Shown: one piece after another, positions 47,667 to 59,539 of the stretch
Layout of the letters: every line of letters begins with the position of its first letter
How positions within the stretch are numbered: position 1 is the stretch's first letter
Source: Cyclina sinensis
Lineage: Eukaryota; Mollusca; Bivalvia; Venerida; Veneridae
NCBI GenBank assembly: GCA_012932295.1
Contig: JAAONU010000002.1
Span: forward strand, 33,691,485-33,755,484
Direction of reading: 5' to 3'
Length of the DNA: 64,000 bases
The notes under the pieces: generated by a model
What the model was told of the DNA's origin: nothing
What the model saw: only the letters and a program-made list of their open reading frames with translations
Databases searched by the model: none
Made by a program: the position numbers and the translations under genes

Positions 47667-50600
47667 ATGGCAGGTTTGTATCATAAAAAAATAAAGAAAA
47701 ATACTGATTTTAAATTAAAACAGTGGCAAGTAAAAAAATTTTGACATGTGAATAATACACCTTTATTCAGTCAATGTTATCTCCGGGAAATGACATCCCT
47801 AGGAAGTGTGACAGTGTTCGGATATTGAACACTGTTGAAGGCTGTAGAGATGTTTTTGACAACACATTACAGTTGCTAGCAAAAAAAATTGAAGATCTAG
47901 ATCTATTTTAACTTGTGTCTCTCTGTATCGGTTGCCCATATGACCGACGCACCATGTAGATGTAAGTTATCTCAGGTTGGGGATAGATCATCATCAGAAA
48001 GACAACCTGGTTCTTTTCCATAGTGTACAGCACTGATAGTGATAGATGGGACCTCAGTTAAATGTCACATCCGAAAGACAATTAGTCAAGTGGCAGTTGT
48101 TGAAATAAACATAGATACTTACTTGTTTTTACAACTTGTAAATTACAAGTACCTCATTTTTGTGTCACCTGCTAAGAAGTAGCTGCGACATACAGGGATC
48201 ACTTCTCCGTCGTCTGTCTGTCTGTCCATCACAAAACTTGTCCGTACTGCTCCTCAGAAACTATTGGTGCGATTTCATCCAAACTTTACAGGAATGATCA
48301 GTACCAAGTCTAGTTGTACATATTATAGGCATTTTCCAGTCCAATGATTTTTGTGAGAGTTGTGGCCCTTTTATGATTTTTATTTTTAAAGTTTGTCCAG
48401 ACTACTTCTCTTATTCTAATGCAATTAAAATGAAATTTACAGGATTGATCAGTACCTCAAGTACTTGCGCATATCTAACGGGTTTTTCGGTTGAATGATT
48501 TTTGGCTGAGTTATGGCCCTTGAATGAAAAAAAGGCGTTTTGGCCAAATAATGAATTTTGTGTGGCAAGGCTTCACAGTAGCTACGACATGCTACAAAGT
48601 AGTTATGACATATAGGGATCATTTCCCCATCATCTGTCTGTCCATCCGTCCGTCTGTCTGTCGATCACAAAACTTGTCCGGACTACTCCTCAGAAACTAC
48701 TGGTGTGATTTCATCCAAACTTTACAGGAATGATCAGTACCAAGTCTAGTTGTGCATATCGTCAGCATTTTCCAGTTCAGTGATTTTTGTCAAAGTTATG
48801 GCCCTTTAATGATTTTTTTTTCTGTTTGTCCGGACTACTTCTCTTATACTACTAATGCAATTTAAATGAAATGTTACAGGATTGTTCTGTACCTCAAGTA
48901 CTTGCGCATGTCTTACAGGTTTTTGGGTTGAATGATTTTTGGCTGAGTTATGGCCCTTGAATAAAAAAATGCATTTTAGCCTACAAACTGTCCAATCACC
49001 TCTCAATACTACTGTTTAATTGACTATCATCAGGCGACACATGTGATTACTGATCGCCCTTGTTGCTAGAAATTCCTGTATAAGAATAACTATGTGGTAA
49101 TGAAATATTTTCCCATGGTTATGTACTGTATACAAATGATATAATCTCAAGAAGGCACAAGTAAAACAAGAGATGGCAGGCAGGTTAGGGAAGCAGATTT
49201 TCAGCATAATTATTTTAATTTCAAACAGATGAATATCGCCATACTTGTATTTCTGTAGGATAACAGTAAAGTAGTCATTTGATAATAATGTTATTTTGTT
49301 GGCTTAAAATAAAGGAATACCACCTGTTTGCATGAAATGAACTTAGAAGTTGAAAGTCTAGGTAAGTTTAATTTAGGGCTTATATTGGAAGGCAGAATAT
49401 TTTTAGATCATGTTTGCTATTAACTTGATTTATGTTTAGTATTTATCTGTTGAACAATATTAAAAAATACAGATGTGCTTTATGTCAGACATAAAATAAA
49501 TCAATATTAAATCTTTTCCTACAGGTGCAGGGATGACATTGATACACAACAGACTTGATGACTACAAATGTAGTGCCAATGATGTCATCACATTTAAACT
49601 AGGTAAATTATCAGTGCACCAGTCTTAATGACTTCATAATAGTCAAACTTACTTGAAGCAGTCATGGAAAATGCTAGGCTAACTTTGTAATTGGCTGTAA
49701 CTCATCTTGTGTCAAACATTTGAATTTTGTGTGTGGCAGTACCTATCTCTTCTTGTGTCAAACATTTGAAAGATAAGTTTAAGGGAGAACTGTTGCAATG
49801 GGATTTGCGTTGCTTTGTTTACAAAAAATTATAGCACAAGTTAAATGTAAAAGTTACCAAGTCTAAGAGCTTTGTTCTGGTTTCAGTGCGGGATGAGTCA
49901 GACCTTGAGAACAATGAGGGGTTTCATCCAGACATGACACATCAGATCTTTGGGGAACAGTAAGTACCTTCCACTTACAGATGGTTTCCTTTTCTGTAGG
50001 CTTAACATTGTATACATTTACTTCTGCTAGCCTGCCCACATAATCAATATTTATATAACTTTTTTTATCATTAACACACTAGCCATGAAAATACATAGGT
50101 CAAGATGAAACTTCATGTAAAGGGAAGTTGATAAGAAATTATTTCTGTTAATTGACTAAGGCTGAAATGTCTTGTAGCAGTAATGTAATGTAAGTTTCAA
50201 GATAACAAGTTGCGCTTCATTTGATCTTGCAAAACAAAGCCTTAAAGGCAACTTTTAAAAATATATATCTGTGCTACAATTATCTTGAAAAGTTAACTAT
50301 TTACAAGAGCCATAAATCTGTGGCTTATTAAACTGTTACAGATATTGCTGTCCACATTTTAAAGTGTTATGAACTTGCTTGCTATAAATGCTTGTCATTG
50401 ACATTTTTTTTATTTACAGGGAAAACATATTTGGCTACAAGGATTTGGCCATACAGTTGTATTACAGTGCTGCCAAACTAAACACATATGTCAACATGAA
50501 ATATACAGACAAAGTTTCACCAGAAAAAGATGATGGTTTGCAGGTATGTTGTATGCAAAATTCTCATCACTACACTGTCATACATTTGATGGCTTGAGGC

Positions 50601-53600
50601 CACACACTCACACATTTACTGGCTTAATATAAAATTGATTGTCTGATGTCACACACTGTCACAAATTTGATGGCCTGATGTCACACACACATTGGGTGGC
50701 TAGATGTCACAAATTGGATGGCCTGATGTTATATATTTGATAGCCTGATAACACACATTTGATTATGCCCCCACTTCAAAGAAGAGGGGGTATATTGCTT
50801 TGCAATTGTCTGTCGGTCGGTCCGTAGACCAAATGGTTTCCGACCAATAACTAAAGAATGCTTAGGCCTAGGAACTTCAAACTTGATAGGATGATTGTCC
50901 ATCACCAGTAGATGACCCCTATTGATTTTGGGGTCAAAGGTCAAGGTCACATTGACCTTGTAGGTAGAAACGGTTTCCGACCAATAACTAAAGAACGCTT
51001 AGGCCTAGAAACTTCAGACTTGGTAGGATGATTGTCCATCACTAGTAGATGACCCCTATTGATTTTGGGGTCAAAGGTCAAGGTCACATTGGCCTTGTAG
51101 GTATAAACGGTTTCCGACCAATAACTAGAGAACACTTTGACCTAGGTTCACCAAACTTGGTATGCTGGTTGGTCATCACCAGTAGATGACCCCTATTGAT
51201 TTTGAGGTCATTAGGTCAAAGGTCAAGATTACAGAGACTTTCATCCTAAAAACGGTTTCCGATCAATAACTAGAGAACGGTTTGACCTAGGTTCACCAAA
51301 CTCGGTATGCTGGTTGGTCATCACCAGTAGATGACCCCTATTGATTTTGAGATCATAAGGTCAAAGGTCAAGCTCACAGGGACCTTCATCCTAAAAACGG
51401 TTTCCGATCAATAACTAGAGAACGCTTTGACCTAGGTTCACCTAACTTGGTATGCTGGTTGGTCATCACCAGTAGATGATCCCTATTGACTTTGAGGTCA
51501 TTAGGTCAAAGGTCAAGATCACAGAGACTTTCATCCTTAAAACGGTTTCCGACCAATTACTAGAGAACGCTTTGACCTAGGTTCACCAAACTTGGTATGC
51601 TGGTTGGTCATCACCAGTAGATGACCCCTATTGATTTTGAGGTCATTAGGTCAAAGGTCAAGCTCACAGGGACCTCTTTCCTAAAAACGGTTTCTGATCA
51701 ATAACTAGAGAACGCTTTGACCTAGGTTCACCAAACTTGGTATACTGGTTGGTCATCACCAGTAGATGACCCCTATTGACGTTGAGGTCATTAGGTCAAA
51801 GGTCAAGATCACAGAGACTTGCATCTTAAAAACGGTTTCCGATCAATAATTAGAGAACGCTTAGGCCTAGAAACTTCAAACTTGGTAGGATGGTTGTCCA
51901 TCACCAGTAGATGACCCCTATTGATTTTGGGGTCAAGGGGTCAAAGGTCAAGGTCACATTGACCTTGTAGGTAAAAAACGGTTTCCAATCAATAACTTGA
52001 CAACCCATGCGCCGTTGACCCTCAAACTTCATATCTGCATCTGTCTTGTCCAGTCGATGACCCCTATTGATTTTGGGGTCAAAGGTCAAGGTCACATGTA
52101 TGTCAAAACAGTTCAGACCAATTACTTGGCTACCAAATGGCATCCGGTTTTGTGGACTGTGAGACTTACATTTTAGATAACATGTATATTTGGTCACTAG
52201 GTCAAAAGTCAGTCACAATAATCTGGCCACGTGACTAATTGGCTGCCGACAGGGGGCATACATGTTTTACAAACATATCTTGTTCCTTGATGTCTCACAT
52301 TTGGTGACAACAAATTCGTCACTTAAACATTCAATGGCTTGATGTCACACATTGTCACTCATCTGGTGGTTTGGTGTCACACACTGTAACACATTTGGTG
52401 GCCTGATGTCATACACTGTCACACATTTGGTGACCTGGTATCACACACTCAAACATTGGATGGCCTGCTGTCACACACTATCACATATTCAGTGGCCTTG
52501 TGTATTAAAGAGATGTTGTAACTTCCTGTTTGTAGAAGAGAGAACAGAAGAGAACATTTTCACTTATGATTTTCTTGGTGTGTATCTAATTACATCAGAA
52601 TTAAATCAGTTTAAGCGATTCATTTTTTCACTCACATCCTTGTAATTCTTCTTGTCTGCCCCCATTACAGGGAACTTAAATCTAAATTTTTCAAGCCCAA
52701 TTACTGTCATTGGCCAACTGTTTTTAAATTTGAAAATCTTTTATCATCTAAGTCAAAGAAAACTTTGTATGCTGTATCTAAATATTTATATTTCGCCAAT
52801 CAATACCTATTTCTTGATATGAATCGTTTGGAAATTGTTGGTATTTATTACCATTCATATATTGTTCCAACCAACATTTGTTCTCCTCCGAAAATGTAAA
52901 ATAATTATTTCATTTTTCTCGCTGTATTGTATTGTACTGTACTATTTGGCTATAAACATTTAAATATGTTTTATGCTTAATAAAAAAATTTGTATTCGTA
53001 ATTCCAGTTTGCATAAATTGTCTGTTTGGTCTCTAAGATTGAATCATTATGATGATTAATGATTATTTCATTTATATTGATCCTATATTTATTTTGATTT
53101 ATTGATTTGTCTTAATGAGCTTGTCAAAGATAAATATTGTTGTACAATTATGTTAACATTTACAGCCAGATAATGTGATGGAAGCAGTTACCAAAGACAT
53201 GCCCCCTAGTTTCTATACAAACTTAGATGATTACAGTGCTTGTTTAGCAAAAGATGCCAACTTCAAACCTTATGGAGAACTTTTACATTCTTATACTGTA
53301 AACAAAGGTAAAAAAAAAAAAAGTAAAAGAAATAACCTTGTAAAAGTGAAAGTTTGAAAAGTTCTTTTACTTGAAAAAGGTGTATATAAAAGTTTGTGAT
53401 TTAAGTAAATTTGAGCTTCTTGGGAGCTTCTAGTCACTCTGCTTTGGTTAATCTTGTGCAGATTTTTAATAATTATTATTTGTTTACATAAGCACTTCAT
53501 ATTTTGGATTTTCTATAAACATTCTCTTTGGTAAATCTTGATTTCTGTTGACATCCTTTCCATTTTAAGATGTTTTTTTTAGTCCAACAAAAGCTGAAAT

Positions 53601-56600
53601 TCCTTGTTAAGATGAATTGTCTGGTTTCAGATGGCACAGACCGTCAGTTTGAAATTTACAAGACAGACATTGAGTGCCCTGGCTTCCGCGAGTATCATGA
53701 GAGACTACAAACCTTCATACTGTACTTCATCGATGCTGCGTCCTTCATTGATGTGGATGATGAGAGATGGAGCTTTTATTTAGTGTAAACTGATTTTGTT
53801 GCTTGGAAATGTAGTTGAAGATATCCCATTGAAAGAATTATATTAATATTAATGTATTCCATGTTTGCTTTTCTCGCTGTCAAATGCAATGGTTAATTAC
53901 GGCTGAATTAAAATTGGTTTGACCTTTTCCTGTTCAGGAGTTAAAGCCTCACTTGTAGGGCAAATGTATGATATTAATTATTAAGTTTTAGTCATGATTG
54001 TTTTCAGGATTAATTAAAGCAGTGTTGATGACTTCAGTTAAGCTTTATGAAATACTTGTAAAATCCTTTCTGTTTTTCAAGAGTAGCTATGTTAGGCTGA
54101 CTGTAAACTTGCTTTGGTAAAGTTACTGAGTGCCTCTGTAGTGAGATGTTTTTATATTCTATTTTTAGATTTGAAAAATACAAGAGCAATGGTAATCCAA
54201 TGTATGCCATAGCTGGTTATATGACAGTGTATAACTACTATGCTTACCCCTGTAGAATCCGGCCCAGAATCAGGTAAGTCAGGACTATACCATGTCACTT
54301 GTGTTCAAATGAATATTACAATTCACTGCTATCAAATTGAAAGTTCTTGTGAAAAAGAAAGGCTGTAATACAACTATGGTTGTCTCACATTTCCTTTCTT
54401 CAGACTTTACTGCCTTACTGTGTTAGAAAATCTGCTCCAGATTTACATCCTAGTGAAAGTGAAATGCTTCTTTTCTTTAACTTTTGAAAAACCTTAAAAG
54501 TAACTTGTGTTGTATTGCATATCTACTTTTTCCTTTATAAAATTCTAAACAGTCAAATTCACGGCCTTGAGTTTTGGCACATACACTGATACAAACAGTT
54601 GTTGCAAGCCACATCTGTTAAGTGCATACCTACTATATGATAATTCATTTATCTTGCAGTCAGGTGCTGATACTGCCACCATTTCAGAAACAGGGTCACG
54701 GGGCACAGCTACTACAGACATTTTACAACAGTTGCTACGGCAACTCTGATATACTAGATATAACAGGTAAAGTCTTAAAGTATTTCTCAAAAGGAGAAAA
54801 ATACATTTACCTAAACTTTACATGCAGATTACGTTTAGGATATTTCTCAGGCTTCAAATCAAATTGATGATCAATAGAAAAGGGTCTTGCTTTTAAAACT
54901 TATGACTGGTTTAATGATATTGTTTTAAGTACACACACAAAAAAAACCCAATAATTTTATTGTAGTTGCATACTTGTAATGTCTGTAATAAAAGTAGTTA
55001 TCTGTGATTGTGAAAATCAAAATGTTTTCTGCTTGTAGTTGAGGACCCATCAGAAAACTTTCAAAGGCTGAGAGACTTTGTTGATGCAAGAAACTGCATG
55101 AAGTTGAAAAGTTTTCAGCCGGAGAAGTTAGCTCAGGGTTTTGATGATGACATGTCACATGATGCTAGGTTAAAACTCAAACTTAACAGAGTAAGCTGTA
55201 TTATGTTTGTTGTTGCATTATGTTGGTTTAACCTTAGTTTGATTGTTCTGTTATAGGTTTATTTAGAACAAATTATCATAAACTAATGGAGAAGTATTTA
55301 TTTTAATTCTGCATCAATCTTTGCTATACATTCATTTTTGGACAGCACTCAGGCAGGCCTTTAGTGTGGCACATGTGGTCTGAGGGCATCATCTGGCAGA
55401 GCAAAGAAAAAGGAGCAAAAACTTATTTACTAGGCAGTTTAGGCCAAAATATTTTACTTCTAGGTGCAGCAAATGAACTCAGATTGGTTAGGGCGAGGAA
55501 AATTCTTAAAACAACATGTGTTTAGGATACCTTTTATTGTGCTTGCTTTGTACACAGGTGCTGAAAATTCCATGTCAGTTCAACATTAAAGACCAAAAAG
55601 TCATTGTATGCTAATTTAATAATGATTATACTCTCGTATCAGTATACCTGCATTTAGAAATTAAAACTGTGTAAGTGAGACATAGTATTGTTAAAACCAA
55701 GGATCTTTGTCAGATATGGTGACAGACTATACATCTTGTTACTAACAACTAGCTTGGCTACTTAGTTACAATCTTTGAATGTGACCGCATTGCAGAAACA
55801 AGCAAGGAGGGTATATGAGATACTCAGATTGAAGGCCACCAACACAGCAGACAAAGAGGCCTACAGACAATACAGGCTGGATATAAAGAGAAGGCTGAAT
55901 ATTCCATTTCAGGTATAAATGCTTAAAAAAAGATACAAATCTTATAAAAAGTTATATGAGGAAATAAATTTTCTAGTCTTCTCTTAAAGAGAATTTGCAG
56001 AATTTAACTCTAATTTTATATATGGCATTATACCCTGCTCTTGTCATGAAAAGGGAAAAATATCAATGCGGATTTCAGAATATATCAACAGGTCTTCTAA
56101 TTAGCTTTAACGAATTTTATTCATATACTTATCTGAACCTTTGAGAAAAATATCAAAAGAGATTTACTGTGTTAATTAGGAAAAAATAATAACAGAAATT
56201 GTTTATATACAATTTTCATTTACTAGTCATGTTTAAAGATAATATAACTGTCAAAATTTATGAAAAAGGAAAGAAATCCAGTCTAATTACTATTAAAGAT
56301 CAGGTTTCAAAGCCAAAAAATCAAAAAGACTAAAGAAAAGGTTGGCTGGAGTTGGGATTGAAACCTCAGCCTCTAGTAAAACAGTATCTCATCAACACAG
56401 ATTAGCTGAATTGAGTACCCTTTATGTTGCAACCAAGCGGTATAAAAAAAAAAACATTGTTTTCATAGTGCATTTGCTGTGCTCACATTTGTATCTTAAG
56501 TTAGGACAATTTTAGGGGAAACATAATTCAGTATTGGCATTGCAGGGACGTGAATTTTATTCAGTACCAAAAATTTGAGTATGATTGTCTTTTTGTTACA

Positions 56601-56769
56601 GAAAAATGGTAGAGACTTTGAAAAACTACAAAAGGCATTGCGGCCAGATGAGTTATCAGCAACCCTGAGTTGTATGACACTGGAGCAGAGACACCAGTAC
56701 CTGGAAAAGGCTTTTGAGGAACAAGTTGACATATATAGACATGTCATCGAGAGACTAAATATGGCCTGA
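47667..56769 (+). CDS. HAT1: Histone acetyltransferase 1 (type B catalytic subunit), 11 coding exons
   Basis: HAT1 acetylates Lys5 and Lys12 of newly made histone H4, with RbAp46/48. Exons: 47667-47673, 49525-49602, 49887-49959, 50420-50543, 53166-53307, 53631-53784, 54169-54273, 54660-54766, 55039-55190, 55796-55912, 56602-56769. All are GT-AG with matching phases, giving 408 aa (human 419). The N-terminal domain has LDDYKCSANDVI and FGYKDLAIQLYYSA. The GNAT core has GFREYHERLQTF, SFIDVDDERW, GYMTVYNYYAYP and the acetyl-CoA loop PFQKQGHGAQLL (235-246). E186 (in DDER) and E265-D266 (in VEDPSE) line up with the human catalytic E187, E276 and D277, so it should be active. The C-terminal helical part has KQARRVYEILR and ends VIERLNMA. 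The first coding exon is only 7 nt (ATGGCAG), supported by phase and by the human start MAG. An E2F-like site precedes it. Confidence 0.97.
47925..48110 (-). mobile_element. SINE, reverse orientation, tRNA head missing (HAT1 intron 1)
   Basis: The reverse complement contains GTCTTTCGGATGTGACATTT, a CACTATGGAAAAGAACCAGG block and GCGTCGGTCATATGGGCAAC. The copy is cut before box B. Confidence 0.65.
48165..48985 (+). repeat. Tandem pair of about 436-bp repeat units in HAT1 intron 1
   Basis: ACAAAACTTGTCCG starts at 48231 and again at 48667. Both are followed by CTCAGAAACTA, TTTACAGGAATGATCAGTAC, GATTTTTG and a GAGTTATGGCCCTTGAAT end. Each unit has two related half-units (the second begins TTTGTCCAGACTACTTCTCT or TTTGTCCGGACTACTTCTCT), so the array is really four subunits. 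This is another tandem-core bivalve element. Confidence 0.85.
50585..50763 (+). repeat. Minisatellite (about 32 bp), left half, HAT1 intron 4
   Basis: Degenerate units TGGCCTGATGTCACACACTG plus TCACACATTTGA. The array stops at 50763 where the tandem-core element begins and resumes after about 52285. Confidence 0.8.
50764..52284. mobile_element. Pearl/Helentron-like element with about 9 core repeats of 137-146 bp
   Basis: The ends are inverted (TATGCCCCC at 50764, GGGGGCATA ending at 52260), followed by ACATGTTTTACAAACATATC. The core units begin GGTTTCCGA at 50835, 50972, 51109, 51254, 51399, 51544, 51689, 51834 and 51980. Each contains AATAACTAGAGAACGCTT, GTTGGTCATCACCAGTAGAT, GACCCCTATTGATTTTG and GGTCAAAGGTCAAG. 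Short inverted ends with a tandem core of about 150 bp match published descriptions of bivalve pearl elements, later linked to Helitrons. No protein is encoded. Confidence 0.8.
52285..52510 (+). repeat. Minisatellite (about 32 bp), right half, HAT1 intron 4
   Basis: Units TGGTGGCCTGATGTCATACA plus CTGTCACACATT continue the array seen at 50585-50763. It was one array before the element inserted. Confidence 0.8.
56330..56425 (-). repeat. tRNA-like SINE head remnant in HAT1 intron 10
   Basis: The reverse complement has TGTTGATGAGATACTG (box-A-like) and GAGGTTTCAATCCCAACTCC (box-B-like). No acceptor stem can be formed, so it is not a tRNA. Confidence 0.45.
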
Positions 56770-58625
56770 CACCAAGTTCAATAGAGATTTGACTAAGGTT
56801 TACAGTCTGTATAAATTATCAAGTGTGGCTTATTGAAGTTGAGAGCAGATCAAGATATATTGAGTAGAGGTAATTGGTAAAAAGCTCATGTAACAACATT
56901 TAAGAAGTGAAACAGAAACACTATTGAAAAAGCTAGAAACCTGTCTGCACCATTGCTGTAACAACAGTGATAACACTCTCAAAGAATATTCCAAGATTTG
57001 TGAACATTGGAAAACCAATACTTTGATAGTTGTATAACCATGAGTACAATTTAATCTTGCAAAGCCACTTGCAATGATAAATCACACATTAAACTGTGTT
57101 TATATGAAAGTGCTAAACAGTCCCTTACTGGTTTAATACCACAGCTGTTCTTACTTCTGTTGAAATCTGATATCTTTGGAGCAGTAATCTAAAAACACAA
57201 AATTAGAAGCCAGGTGAGAAAATTAAAAAGGTTTTGTATTTGTGAAAATTTGAAATAAGCTAATGCTTTGATATGCATGACATTATAGGGACATTTCCTG
57301 AAATTAACCAATATACTGCAATATGTACATGTTTTAGGTAAATTCTTTAGAATTAAAAACCAAAGTTAATGTTATATTAAAAAAAACTTTGCTTAGGACG
57401 TGTATACCCAAAAATAACTTCTTATTATTGCTATCCACCCATAATTTGTACAGAGAGAGCTCTCAGTAAAATGACTTGTATAACATGTTGTACTTAGACT
57501 TTTTGATTTGACACATTGACATCAGGTAATAATAGGTCAATATCATTAACAATGGGAATGCAGAGCTCTGGATTTTAGGTTATGCCTCTTTTACCATATG
57601 TTATGATTAACATTTTGCTGCAATTTCAGCAAGATGCTAAAAGGAACATATATTGTATGAAGGTGGAAAGCAACTTTTGAAGCACTTGTTATATTTTCAA
57701 AAATGAAATAATCTGTTGTATTTCCATTCACTTTGAAGAAGCAGGAATTCATATGGGTTGTATTTTAGCCTGAGTTCTTGTGTGTATTCAGTGAGTAAAA
57801 AAATAATTATACAAGAAACAATTGCAGTAAATATTCAGTACAAATGTGCTAAGTCATGAAATCATGTTATCTTGCAATAGTATTGAATCTAGCTGATATA
57901 CCAGCAAGGTCTACCTGAAAGACTACAGTTTAACAGACCTAATAGTTGTTCTCGATATTATAAAACAGTGTTTTGTGAAGTAACCAGTTAGGGACTTCTG
58001 TATGTCTGCAATACTAAATCTTCTTGTTTCATATGATATTATTGAATAATAGTCCAAATGTGTTCATGTTAATTATGTCATTTTGTATGACAGATGGAGT
58101 AAATGTTTCCATACATTTCGTTGTTGTTGTGTTTATGTATCAGCTCAAGATTCCTCGATATATACTAACAACAAAATGGAGTTTTAAGACAGCATTTTCA
58201 TCTGCCTGTTAGAGTTTAATTTGCGTCAGCTAGACGAAATGCTTGTAATTATGTATTCAGGAACTAAAAATGTGAAGCCATTACTGGCACTGTGAGGCTT
58301 TCATCTATTTACAGCGGGGTATAATCAACAACAAAAGTTCTAACATATGTTTCTTTCATACTAAACATCATCTGAGTAGTATAAGACTCAACTATTCTGC
58401 ATACAAACAAAGGTGTTTCTCTTTATGTTTGAACTCGATAAGGAGCTGTGAAGAATTTAATGATTTGGGCATAAAATTGAGTTGTATAGTATGCCAAGGG
58501 AAGTAATTCTTGTAAAAATGACTACAACAAACTCCTGCCCTAATCTTGTGCAGAGCAAGACTGCTTGCCATTAAGAAATTCAAACATATCCTCGATAAAT
58601 ACAATGAAGACTGAGAATGTAATTT
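56770..58625. other. HAT1 3' UTR and downstream flank
   Basis: Non-coding. The first polyadenylation-type hexamer after the stop is ATTAAA at 57088-57093. Which signal is used cannot be decided by eye. Nothing else is recognised up to 58625. Confidence 0.45.
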
Positions 58626-58628
58626 TTA

Positions 58629-59247
58629 GCTTACCTGAGCACTGCTCAGGGTGAGCTTTTGGGATCGTTGATTGTCCGGCATCCGTTGTCAACAATTTGA
58701 CTTGAACGACTTCTCCTAAACCATTAAGCCAACATTGAAAAAACATGCCTGGGATATTCCTTGTATGAAGCTCTACCAAAGTTGTTCATAGAATTCAATT
58801 CCATCAAGAACTCTGGTTGCTATGGCAACTGAAAAAAAAATCTTCCTGTCTGAAACCACAAGGCCCTGAGCCTTAAGATTTGGTATGTAGCATTGTTTAG
58901 TGGACCTCTTCCAGTTTCTTCAAATTATACCCCTTGGGTCAAATTTGGCCCTGCCCTTGGGGTCAATTGATTTTACATAGGCTTATATAAGGAAAACTTT
59001 GAAAATCTTCTTGTCTGAAACCACAGAGCCTAGAACTTAGATATTTTCAATGGAGCTTCAGCTAGAGGTGTTCAAATTATGCCTCTTGCATGAAATTTGG
59101 CCCTTCCCTGGGGTTCACTTGTATTCATATATATTTATATACGGAGATTCTTAAAAAGCTTTTGATGTTAACTCAATAGGAGACCCAAAGGCAAAGTATT
59201 CAGGTGAGGGATCTAGGGCCATCATAGCCCTCTTGTTCTCCTTATTA
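58629..59247 (-). mobile_element. Tandem-core-type bivalve element, inverse copy related to 44570-46115
   Basis: It opens with the hairpin CCTGAGCACTGCTCAGGGTG, then GATCGTTGATTGTCCGGCAT, CAAGAACTCTGGTTGCTATG and two units with CTGTCTGAAACCACAAGGCC/CTTGTCTGAAACCACAGAGC and AAATTTGGCCCTGCCCTTGG. It closes with GGGCCATCATAGCCCTCTTG. Read in reverse, the GTTGCTATGGCAAC and CAAGAACTCTGGTTGC blocks match the end of the element at 44.6-46.1 kb. Confidence 0.65.
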
Positions 59248-59539
59248 CCATATACCTTGTGAAAATGATTGTTCCTCTGTGAGAGGTTGAAGGATTTCTA
59301 TCTATGATGGATGGTAAGTTGGACCCAAAGGATTGTGTTACATCTATATATTATAAAGAGAAATACAAAAAGCAGTAATTTATAGCCAGAACAAGAGTAT
59401 AACAAGTGAGCGTCTTTGGGGGACAAGAAGTGCATAATAACAGAAAAGACTTGTAAAGATGGAAATGAGATCGCATTCCCTCCGCATCACTCCTAGATGT
59501 AATTAATGGATATACATAACATATATAAGAAAAAAAACA

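Noticed and set aside
50764..52284. Open frames with repeated VTLTFDPKINRGH on the minus strand
   Set aside because: They only reflect the tandem core units of the pearl-like element; frames are interrupted and shift between units.
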